In this document: positions 6,240 to 11,556 of the stretch, piece by piece
How the letters are laid out: each line of letters begins with the position of its first letter
Numbering within the stretch: the first letter of the stretch is position 1
Source: Comamonas sp.
Lineage (GTDB): Bacteria > Pseudomonadota > Gammaproteobacteria > Burkholderiales > Burkholderiaceae_C
Assembly: GCA_019236485.1 (NCBI GenBank)
Contig: JAFAIY010000109.1
Location: forward strand, 1-11,556
DNA: 11,556 nt
Direction of reading: 5' to 3'
Made by a program: the position numbers and the translations under genes
The notes under the pieces: model-generated
What the model saw: only the letters and a program-made list of their open reading frames with translations
What the model was told of the DNA's origin: nothing
The model's database searches: none

Positions 6240-8159
6240 TCAGTTACCGGTCCAGGTCACGCCCACATAGGCGCTGCGGCCTTCGGTGGCATAGGTGCGT
6301 GCCAGCTCATAGCGCTTGTCGGCCAGATTGTTCAGGCGTGCGACCAGGCTCCACTGGCGGCTCAGCTGCTTTTGCGCGCTCAGATTCCAGAGGGTGTAGC
6401 CGCCCAGCACATATTTGTTGGCCGCGTCGTCAAAGCGCTTGCCGGCCACCTGCATCTCGGCGCCCAGCTTCCAGCCCGCGACCATGGTGTCGGCCGACAG
6501 ATTGGCGTAGCGCTTGGAGCGGCGTGCCAGCTGCAGATCCTTGTCCGTGTCGCGCGGATTCTGGAAGTCCACCGAGCCCTGCAGATTCACCACGCCGATG
6601 CGGGTGGTGGCGGCCAGGGTGATGCCTTCGTAGCGGGCGTTGGCCACATTGGAGTAGCAGCCGCCCTTGGGACCCGAAGCCAGCACGCTGGGGCACGAGC
6701 CCGTTCCGCCCACGTAGTTGATCAGATTGGAGATGTTGTTGCGGTACACGGTGGCCGAGAAGCTGTCGCTGCCCTGGCCCCATTTCAGGCCCAGCTCCAG
6801 ATTGCGGCCTTTCTCGGGTTGCAATGCCGAATCACCGTACATGCTGAAACGCTGGTACAGCGTGGGCGCACGGAAGGCCGTGCCGGCAGACGCAGTCGCG
6901 CGCCAGTTGGGCATGAACTCATAGCCGTAAGCGGCGCTGCCCGTGGTGTTGCCGCCAAACTCGCTGTCGCGGTCATGACGCGCATTGAACTGCAGCGTGT
7001 GCTTGCCCGCATGCAGGCCATAGCCCAGGGCCAACGCGTTCTGCGAACGCGAGCGGTCGATATTGCCGTTGACCAGGCTGTCCTCGCGGCGCTCCAGTGC
7101 GGCGGTCACGGTCTGTGCGCCCAGCTTCCATTCGTTCTGGAACAGATAGTTGTGCAGACGCGTGTCGGTCTTGTAGGGCGAGGGACGGGTCTCGTAGTAG
7201 TCGCGCGACTGGGTGTACTGCAGGCGCGTGCTGTAGATATCGCTCCACTTGGCCTGCCAGTTCAGACCCAGGGTGCTCATCTTGTAGATGCTGCGGTCGT
7301 CGGCCATGGGCGCGGTCTTGGAGACCGGAGCGTCGTAGCCCGCATTCATATAGCTGCTCAGCGCCGTGGCTTCCACGCGCTGGTTGGGCGTGATCTGATA
7401 GCCGATGCGGCCATTGACGGCATTGTTGCGGTAGCCATCGGCGTCGGGGTTGAAGCCGGGCACGGTTCTGGCATCGAATCCGTTGCTGCTCGCATGCGAG
7501 GCACCCAGGGCGTAGTCCCAGCCGTTCTGGCCGCCGCTGATGCCGGCCTGCGCCTTCACCGTGCCGCGGCTGCCCCAGCCCAGGCCCACATAGGGAGTGG
7601 GCTTGCCCTCGCCTTTCTTGGTGAAGATCTGTACCACGCCGCCAATCGCATCTGAGCCGTAGACCGCGGCCGCGGGACCGCGCAGCACTTCGATGCGGTC
7701 TATCGCCTCCAGCGGAATGTCCTGCCACGATGCGCCCCCAGTGGACTGGGAGTCGACGCGCACGCCGTCGATATACACGGCGGTGAAGCGGGTCTCGGCA
7801 CCGCGCAGATAGACGCTGGTGTTGGCTCCTATGCCGCCGTTGCGCACCATCTGCACGCCGGGCAGGCGCGCCAGCACATCGGCCACGCCCGCGGCGCCGG
7901 CGGTTTCGATGGTTTGACGATCCACGATGGACATATCGGCCACCAGATCGGACAGCGGCTGCTCGATGCGGTTGGCCGTCACCACGGTCTCGTGCAGGGA
8001 AGCGGTATCGGCCAGAGCGAGCTGCTGGGCCTGTGCGGTGCAAGCCATGCAAACCAGCGCCGAAGCCAGCCAGGTGGGACGAAGAGCGAAAGCAGCGCGT
8101 GCGCGCGCACCCGAAGCCGTCTGTGCATCGGTGCACAGCGGCGAATATTGCAAACTCAT
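6240..8159 (-). CDS. btuB: TonB-dependent vitamin B12 outer-membrane receptor
   Basis: This 639-aa receptor imports cobalamin across the outer membrane, powered by TonB. A long N-terminus ends in a signal peptide (about 21-44, cut after AQA). The TonB box ETVVTA (about 57-62) runs into TANRIEQPLSD. The plug domain shows VLARLPGVQMVRNGG, VYIDGVRVD and IEVLRGPAAAVYGSDAIGGVVQIFT, very close to classical BtuB. A beta-barrel follows, with late motifs AGTAFRAPTLYQRF, LQPEKGRNLELGLKW and VARLNNLADKRYELARTYATEGR. The protein ends in VTWTGN, without the usual terminal Phe or Trp. ATG at 8157-8159 is the only ATG that keeps the signal peptide, but its upstream sequence is pyrimidine-rich with no Shine-Dalgarno. 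It is the first gene after the cobalamin riboswitch, 84 bases downstream of it. Confidence 0.94.
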   Translation of the reverse strand: MSLQYSPLCTDAQTASGARARAAFALRPTWLASALVCMACTAQAQQLALADTASLHETVVTANRIEQPLSDLVADMSIVDRQTIETAGAAGVADVLARLPGVQMVRNGGIGANTSVYLRGAETRFTAVYIDGVRVDSQSTGGASWQDIPLEAIDRIEVLRGPAAAVYGSDAIGGVVQIFTKKGEGKPTPYVGLGWGSRGTVKAQAGISGGQNGWDYALGASHASSNGFDARTVPGFNPDADGYRNNAVNGRIGYQITPNQRVEATALSSYMNAGYDAPVSKTAPMADDRSIYKMSTLGLNWQAKWSDIYSTRLQYTQSRDYYETRPSPYKTDTRLHNYLFQNEWKLGAQTVTAALERREDSLVNGNIDRSRSQNALALGYGLHAGKHTLQFNARHDRDSEFGGNTTGSAAYGYEFMPNWRATASAGTAFRAPTLYQRFSMYGDSALQPEKGRNLELGLKWGQGSDSFSATVYRNNISNLINYVGGTGSCPSVLASGPKGGCYSNVANARYEGITLAATTRIGVVNLQGSVDFQNPRDTDKDLQLARRSKRYANLSADTMVAGWKLGAEMQVAGKRFDDAANKYVLGGYTLWNLSAQKQLSRQWSLVARLNNLADKRYELARTYATEGRSAYVGVTWTGN

Positions 8160-8243
8160 GGAAAGCAAACAACGAAGACGCCCCCGCCAGCCTACCCGCC
8201 GACGATGGGCAATACATGCCGGCACAAGAGCTGGCACACCACT

Positions 8244-8456
8244 GTTGGCCGGTATCCGGGCTAGGCGAATCGTCCTCTTGCCAGCCTTCCCAGCGCGCAG
8301 GCGCCAGTGGCTATGGAAGGAAAAGGCGGGGTGCGCAAGCACTCCATTCGCCGACCGTTGCGGGGGCAGCGCAGGCTTGGTGCGCCTGTGAATCGGCGGG
8401 CACCTCCCTGCTTCCCGTTGAACTGGGGCCGCAGAAAAGCAGCTCCGAGCACCAAC
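8244..8456 (-). ncRNA. Cobalamin (AdoCbl) riboswitch
   Basis: Read on the minus strand, the 5' and 3' ends pair as P1 (GTTGG 8456-8452 with CCAAC 8248-8244). Inside lie the conserved core pieces: GGGAAGCAGGGAGGTGCC (8416-8399), CTGCCCCCGCAACGGT (8369-8354), then GCCACTGG and CTGGGAAGGC. The B12 box TAGCCCGGATACCGGCC is at 8263-8247. This order and spacing are those of the class found before btuB genes. Binding of adenosylcobalamin normally lowers expression of the genes downstream. No terminator is evident between 8243 and 8160, so control of translation or RNA stability is more likely than premature termination; that part is inference. Confidence 0.95.
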
Positions 8457-8464
8457 AGCGGCGC

Positions 8465-8470
8465 ATTGTA
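8465..8470 (-). promoter_or_regulatory. Probable -10 box of the btuB operon promoter
   Basis: TACAAT on the minus strand at 8470-8465 lies 8 bases before the P1 stem of the riboswitch, placing the transcription start near 8458. No good -35 hexamer is seen at 16-18 bp, so the promoter may be weak or activator-dependent. Confidence 0.5.
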
Positions 8471-8690
8471 ATGAGTTAATACGGCGCCTCATCCTCCATT
8501 CAGAGGAATCGGGTCACGATTTCTTACGTTAAAAATGTCCTTGGCGCAGATACGACACGCGCGGGGCGCTACGATTTTGGGAGAAATCAGACGCTTTTCC
8601 GACTAAGGTTCTCAAGCAGCCCGCACGGCGGCACCGAGACTGCGGATTTGCCTGCACATTAATGCCCATCCACAGACTGCAAGACCTACA

Positions 8691-8912
8691 ATGGCAGAGT
8701 CTATGACCCCCCAGCCTTCTCTTGATCTCATTGCCGAGCGCGTGGAGCGTCTGCTGGTTCGCCACGAGGAACTGCAGCGCACCAATGCCTTGCTCGCCGA
8801 CCAGGTCGCCGCCCTGACCCAGGAGCGTGATCTGCTGCGCCTGCGTCTGCAGGCCGCGCGCGCACGCGTGGATGCACTGATAGAGCGCCTGCCCGCCAAC
8901 CAGGGAGAGTGA
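8691..8912 (+). CDS. Small coiled-coil protein next to zapA (TIGR02449-like)
   Basis: This 73-aa protein is almost entirely one amphipathic helix, with Leu/Val heptads running from LDLIAERVERLL to LQAARARVDALIERLP. Small coiled-coil proteins of this size are encoded just upstream of zapA in many beta- and gammaproteobacteria; I believe the family is TIGR02449. The resemblance to ZapB suggests a role in Z-ring assembly, but this is inferred from structure and position only. The start is ATG at 8691. MTPQPSL four codons on (8703) is the alternative, and neither has a strong Shine-Dalgarno. The stop overlaps a GTG in the zapA frame (GTGA at 8909). Confidence 0.85.
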   Translation: MAESMTPQPSLDLIAERVERLLVRHEELQRTNALLADQVAALTQERDLLRLRLQAARARVDALIERLPANQGE

Positions 8913-8947
8913 CCTCTCCCCATCACCAGACCCAGCCACAGATGCCC

Positions 8948-9337
8948 ATGAAGCAGATCGATGTGCAAATCATGCAGCAAAGCTATGTGCTGACCTGCCC
9001 CGATGGTCAAGAAGAACGCGTGCAGGAAGCCGTGCGCCGCGTGGACGAGGCCATGACCCGCATCCGCGACAGTGGCAAGGTTCGCTCGCGCGAACGCGTG
9101 GCGGTGCTGGCGGCACTCAATATGGCCTTCGACGTGCTCGATCGCGACGCCCAGCAAGCCCATATGGCCAGCGCCCAGGCCGAAATGCAGGCCTTGGTGC
9201 AGGAGCAAGCCAGGCAGCAGCCCGCCAAGGAAGTCAGCGAAGCGGCCAGGGCCGAGCAGCAGCGCCAGCAGGAACTGGCCGAGCAACTGGTGCTCAGGCT
9301 CGATCAGGCGCTGGAGAGCGATTCCCGGCTACTCTGA
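8948..9337 (+). CDS. zapA: Cell division protein ZapA
   Basis: This 129-aa cytoplasmic protein bundles FtsZ filaments at the division site. The N-terminal globular domain has the ZapA pattern IDVQIMQQSYVLTCPDGQEE, then VQEAVRRVDEAMTRIRDSGK and RERVAVLAALNMAFDVL. A long C-terminal helix rich in Gln, Ala and Glu (about 70-125) forms the dimeric and tetrameric coiled coil. MKQIDV at 8948 was chosen because homologues begin just before this strand. An ATG at 8942 and a GTG at 8909, overlapping the upstream stop, are in frame, but the longer leader (SPHHQTQPQMP) looks non-conserved. It is cotranscribed with the small coiled-coil gene and followed by 6S RNA, a widely conserved order. Confidence 0.94.
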   Translation: MKQIDVQIMQQSYVLTCPDGQEERVQEAVRRVDEAMTRIRDSGKVRSRERVAVLAALNMAFDVLDRDAQQAHMASAQAEMQALVQEQARQQPAKEVSEAARAEQQRQQELAEQLVLRLDQALESDSRLL

Positions 9338-9402
9338 AATTGTGAAAGCCTGAAAACATGGGGACAAAGCGGTTTTGCGGTCTGGGCCCCAGCAATCCCC
9401 GG

Positions 9403-9408
9403 TAAAAT
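9403..9408 (+). promoter_or_regulatory. -10 box of the 6S RNA promoter
   Basis: TAAAAT at 9403-9408 is spaced correctly for a start at about 9415, the first base of the 6S closing stem. The -35 region is poor: TTGCGG at 9375-9380 is 22 bp away. Confidence 0.55.
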
Positions 9409-9414
9409 AAAACC

Positions 9415-9590
9415 GTCTGCAAATCTGCCGGTTTTTATATTTCCTTGAACCAATGCTCCACGAGCACGGGCTTGGTACATCACCTATTGAGCGTGATCGT
9501 CTCGCGTCAGATGAACCCAACGATAGGTTGCCCTCGCCCACCTGAACCCCCGGTTCAGGATGACGAGCCGGTGGTGTTTGCAGACACCTT
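9415..9590 (+). ncRNA. ssrS: 6S RNA
   Basis: 6S RNA mimics an open promoter, binds the sigma-70 RNA polymerase holoenzyme and lowers transcription in stationary phase. The ends pair as the closing stem: GTCTGCAAA (9415-9423) with TTTGCAGAC (9577-9585), continued by CCGG (9428-9431) with CCGG (9568-9571). The 3' half holds the diagnostic hairpin CCTGAACCCCCGGTTCAGG (9541-9559) followed by ATGACGAGCC, matching the layout of the E. coli molecule. About 175 nt is the usual size. The position directly after zapA is conserved. The exact 3' end is uncertain by a few bases. Confidence 0.92.
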
Positions 9591-9666
9591 GCACATCGCC
9601 GGGTTGTTGCTCTGAAGCGGCTGCGCACAGCAGCACCGCCACATCAAGCAAGTCAACAGCCCAGGC

Positions 9667-9709
9667 CTCGATCCCCTATCGAGATCAGCCCGCATCGCGG
9701 GCTTTTTTT
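9667..9709 (+). terminator. Intrinsic terminator after 6S RNA, with a preceding hairpin
   Basis: AGCCCGC (9687-9693) and GCGGGCT (9697-9703) form a perfect 7-bp GC-rich stem with a 3-nt loop, and the arm runs into seven T's (9703-9709). A second hairpin, CTCGAT (9667-9672) with ATCGAG (9678-9683), stands just before it. It probably ends the zapA/6S transcript, whose mature 6S RNA would then be trimmed about 100 nt upstream. Confidence 0.85.
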
Positions 9710-9986
9710 GCGCTTGCCGACCGCGCCCGCCTTCCCCGATCTCGCTGGCGGCGACATTCCGAGCCCCGCGACACCCTCGGCCGCCCGGCCAGATCAACAG
9801 TCCTCAACAGACGGCTACAGCGGCAAGGCACGAGCACTTGCGCAGCCTGCTCTGAACCACTGATCCCGCGACAGCCAAAGCGCCTACACCGGACAAGGTA
9901 AGTGCTTGATACAACGAAGTACCGCTTGCAAAGCATTGTGACTCGTCGGTCTTGGGCAAGCGATTCAGCGTTAGGGAGTCTGGATC
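9710..9986. other. Intergenic stretch with no gene seen
   Basis: Between the 6S terminator and the next start codon I see no reading frame with the codon use or protein character of the neighbours, no tRNA, and no strong hairpin. A possible -35 (TTGATA, 9906-9911) lacks a convincing -10. The ribosome binding site of the following gene (AGGGAG) is at 9973-9978. Confidence 0.5.
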
Positions 9987-10295
9987 ATGAGGAAAATCAA
10001 CCCCACGGCAAAAAGCGCAAACCGTGCCTATGTACGCCTGCATACCTATGTCGCCAAGCAGCTGGACTGGGAGGTCTTCACCAAAACCTATCGGGTCGTG
10101 CTTGACTCCGATACCAGCGAGGAGGTCAGCCTGTGCGTGGTGCAGGTCTTCGACGAACTAGGCCAGCTGGCCAGCCTGGGCCCTACCATCCCCAACAAGA
10201 TCATGTTGTCGCGCCGCAAAGAGCCTGCGATGACGGTCTGGACCGAATGCTTTAACGACGGCAAGTCGAGCTGGCGCAGCGTTTCCTGCCGCTGA
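9987..10295 (+). CDS. Hypothetical protein, 102 aa
   Basis: I do not recognise this protein. It starts with ATG at 9987, 8 bp after a good Shine-Dalgarno AGGGAG (9973-9978), the best in the window. Its codons are GC-ending like those of the neighbours, which supports a real gene. The protein is soluble and basic at the N-terminus (MRKINPTAKSANRAYVRLHTY). A central stretch that looks like alternating strands follows (TYRVVLDSDTSEEVSLCVVQVFDELG), then a Lys/Arg-rich turn (NKIMLSRRKEP) and a Trp/Cys-containing end. There is no signal peptide or membrane segment. It stands alone, flanked by the 6S terminator and a palindromic repeat. Confidence 0.75.
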   Translation: MRKINPTAKSANRAYVRLHTYVAKQLDWEVFTKTYRVVLDSDTSEEVSLCVVQVFDELGQLASLGPTIPNKIMLSRRKEPAMTVWTECFNDGKSSWRSVSCR

Positions 10296-10378
10296 ACTAT
10301 TGCCATCCGCCGGATTCCGCATGAAGGGCCGCAAAGCCAGGCATGCGGCGGCGGCACTCATGCACTCTGCTTTTGCTA

Positions 10379-10411
10379 GCTGCCGGCGCTTGAGGGATAA
10401 GCGCCGGCAGC
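10379..10411. repeat. Interspersed palindromic repeat (Comamonadaceae type), well preserved
   Basis: GCTGCCGGCGCTT (10379-10391) and AAGCGCCGGCAGC (10399-10411) form a perfect 13-bp inverted repeat around the 7-nt loop GAGGGAT. Its reverse complement matches the degenerate copy at 1412-1433 at 18 of 22 positions. It lies 83 bases after the stop of the 102-aa gene and 122 bases before the stress-protein gene. No run of T's follows on either strand. The hairpin could still protect the 3' end of the upstream mRNA or act as an insulating terminator. Confidence 0.75.
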
Positions 10412-10533
10412 GCTTCTTGGCTTAGCCCCGCGGCCGGCGACCGCATGTTTTGCCCCTCATGTATTGCCGGGCTGCCGGCCTTGGAATAGATTGGCTGCGA
10501 CGCACTGGTTCCAGATGCGCATGAAAGCTGCAC

Positions 10534-10989
10534 ATGTTCAAACATCTGCTTATTCCTACGGACGGCTCGGAACTCTCGCAGGCCGCGGTTCGCGCCGGCA
10601 TACGCCTCGCCCACGAACAAGGCGCCAGGGTCACGGGCCTGTATGTGATACCCGACTACGCGGCCATCTATGGCTCGGAAGGCATGGTGACCTTCAACAC
10701 CACCGATATCGAGCGCAGCGCCAACAAAGAGGCCGACAGCGCCCTGCAGTTCATCGAGCATCTGGCTTTGCAGCAAGACGTGCCCTGCGCAACCGTCCGG
10801 GTAACCAGCATTTCCGTCTATCGCGCCATCATCAAGGAGGCCGAGACCTGCCATTGCGACCTGATCTGCATGGCCTCCCATGGCCGCAGGGGCATCAGCG
10901 GAGTTCTGCTGGGCAGCGAAACCCAGAGGGTGCTGACCCATAGCAGCATCCCCGTGCTGGTGCACCGCCCGGCATTGAAAAGCCATTGA
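10534..10989 (+). CDS. Universal stress protein, UspA family
   Basis: This 151-aa single-domain Usp protein has the usual length. It starts FKHLLIPTDGSELSQAAVRAGIRLA, the nucleotide-fold strand and helix with the conserved Asp in PTDGS. VTGLYVIPDY and CDLICMASHGRRGISGVLLGSETQRVLTHSSIPVLV follow. The C-terminal ATP-binding motif normally reads G-2X-G-9X-G-S/T; here the first Gly is Ala (ASHG, nine residues, GS), so ATP binding is likely but not certain. Such proteins are induced by starvation, oxygen limitation or other stress; the exact role here is unknown. The ribosome binding site is weak (GAAAG). The gene converges on a LuxR-type regulator 59 bp away. Confidence 0.93.
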   Translation: MFKHLLIPTDGSELSQAAVRAGIRLAHEQGARVTGLYVIPDYAAIYGSEGMVTFNTTDIERSANKEADSALQFIEHLALQQDVPCATVRVTSISVYRAIIKEAETCHCDLICMASHGRRGISGVLLGSETQRVLTHSSIPVLVHRPALKSH

Positions 10990-11048
10990 CCGGGGCCGGG
11001 CCGCACCAGCTGTCACTACCAGACGCTTGTTGCGCAGCCCATGCTCCG

Positions 11049-11556
11049 CTATTTGTTGCCAAGCCAGGCCACGCTATTGAGGAATAGTCGCACCAGCTCG
11101 GTCTGCCGGCGCACCCCGGTCTTGGAAAAAATGGAGCGCAGATGCGCACGAGCCGTGTTGAGGCGGATATTCAGCGTCTCGGCGGCCTCGTCCAGAGAAA
11201 GCCCGTTGGCCAGCTGGATCGCGACCGCCGTCTCTGCAGGAGTGAGCTGAAACAGCTGCTGCGCGAGCTGCAGAGGGGGATCGGCCCGGCCCGTGGTGTC
11301 GCGCACAAAGACCGCCACGCTGGGACGCTGCTTGCCCTCGCTCCATTCGTCGGAGGAAATGCTTTGCACCACCACGCCCCAGTTCAGCTGGCCCGACTGG
11401 CGGCCGACGGACATGCCTTCGGTCATGGACAGCTGCGAGGTCTGGGCCTGGAGCAGCGCATCGCGGACCAGGCGCTGCAGCTTGCGGTTGTCGTTGGCAT
11501 AGGCGGCTTCCAGCGTGCCGTTGGTCACCTTCAGGCCATCTCCGCTGTTCAGGATG
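11049..11556 (-). CDS. LuxR-type helix-turn-helix regulator, C-terminal part only
   Basis: The frame is open from the right edge to the TAG at 11049-11051, giving 168 visible residues; the N-terminus is outside the window. The last 65 residues are a LuxR/GerE DNA-binding domain: FQLTPAETAVAIQLANGLSLDEAAETLNIRLNTARAHLRSIFSKTGVRRQTELVRLFL. The part before it (NSGDGLKVTNGTLEAAYANDNRKLQRLV, then a beta-rich stretch ending VAVFVRDTT) resembles the end of the PAS-like sensor half in proteobacterial one-component LuxR regulators. A GTG at 11526-11528 could start translation but is internal to this conserved part. The gene converges with the stress-protein gene, so a direct link between the two is not implied. 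The target and signal are unknown. Confidence 0.85.
   Translation of the reverse strand, partial: ILNSGDGLKVTNGTLEAAYANDNRKLQRLVRDALLQAQTSQLSMTEGMSVGRQSGQLNWGVVVQSISSDEWSEGKQRPSVAVFVRDTTGRADPPLQLAQQLFQLTPAETAVAIQLANGLSLDEAAETLNIRLNTARAHLRSIFSKTGVRRQTELVRLFLNSVAWLGNK

Noticed and set aside
4898..6622. 574-codon plus-strand frame opposite cobB and the end of btuB
   Set aside because: Cobyrinate diamide synthase motifs are unmistakable on the minus strand. The plus frame is composition-driven.
6093..7655. 520-codon plus-strand frame opposite btuB
   Set aside because: It looks superficially smooth, but it is the antisense of a well-matched TonB receptor.
6973..8217. Minus-strand ATG at 8217, considered as a leader peptide between riboswitch and btuB
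   Set aside because: The frame does not stop before btuB but runs 414 codons through it out of frame, so it is not a leader peptide.
8612..9286. Minus-strand frame opposite zapA and the coiled-coil gene
   Set aside because: The plus strand encodes recognisable ZapA, and the antisense frame is Leu/Gly/His-rich noise.
9560..9901. Plus-strand frame of 113 codons over the 6S 3' end
   Set aside because: It begins inside the 6S RNA, crosses the intrinsic terminator and has an Arg/Ser-rich composition without coding character.
10379..10411. Hairpin considered as an intrinsic terminator of the 102-aa gene
   Set aside because: There is no T-tract after either arm, and the similarity to the 1412-1433 copy fits an interspersed repeat better.
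11049..11528. Complete small LuxR protein starting at the GTG at 11528
   Set aside because: The frame continues open to the window edge with conserved-looking residues (NSGDGLK), so the gene is most likely truncated by the window.

Overview
The window is GC-rich, tightly packed chromosomal DNA from a betaproteobacterium, most likely a Comamonadaceae member close to Comamonas. This rests on the protein flavour, the zapA-6S RNA neighbourhood, and short palindromic repeats of the type I associate with that family. The organism call is inference, since there is no rRNA in the window.

Positions 1-8470, nearly all on the minus strand, form a vitamin B12 locus. Transcription probably starts near 8458 and runs through a well-preserved cobalamin riboswitch (8244-8456). 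It continues into btuB (outer-membrane B12 receptor), cobB (cobyrinate a,c-diamide synthase), cobU (cobinamide kinase/guanylyltransferase), btuF, btuC and btuD (periplasmic binding protein, permease and ATPase of the B12 importer) and cobO (corrinoid adenosyltransferase). The genes are almost touching: btuB-cobB has a 4-bp gap, cobB-cobU 17 bp, and cobU/btuF, btuF/btuC and btuC/btuD each overlap as ATGA. Only the btuD-cobO gap is larger (51 bp), and it holds a degenerate palindromic repeat that abuts the cobO start. Next come a small lipoprotein of unknown function and the first 39 codons of bluB (synthesis of the lower-ligand base DMB). Together the genes cover uptake of corrinoids across both membranes, adenosylation, amidation, activation of the nucleotide-loop side chain and DMB supply. 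This is a late-pathway and salvage set under B12 feedback.

Positions 8691-9709 on the plus strand hold the conserved cell-division/6S block: a 73-aa coiled-coil protein, zapA, the 6S RNA gene ssrS (about 9415-9590) and a strong intrinsic terminator (9687-9709). Positions 9710-9986 show no convincing gene. A 102-aa protein I do not recognise follows (9987-10295), with a good ribosome binding site, then a perfect 13-bp inverted repeat (10379-10411). A universal stress protein (10534-10989) converges on the C-terminal part of a LuxR-type regulator that runs off the right edge on the minus strand.

I see no clear novel system. The points most worth a second look are the repeat at the cobO start, a possible repeat inside cobU, the unknown lipoprotein with its alternating GATACCG repeats inside the B12 locus, the absent ribosome binding site and unusual C-terminus of BtuB, and the unrecognised 102-aa gene.
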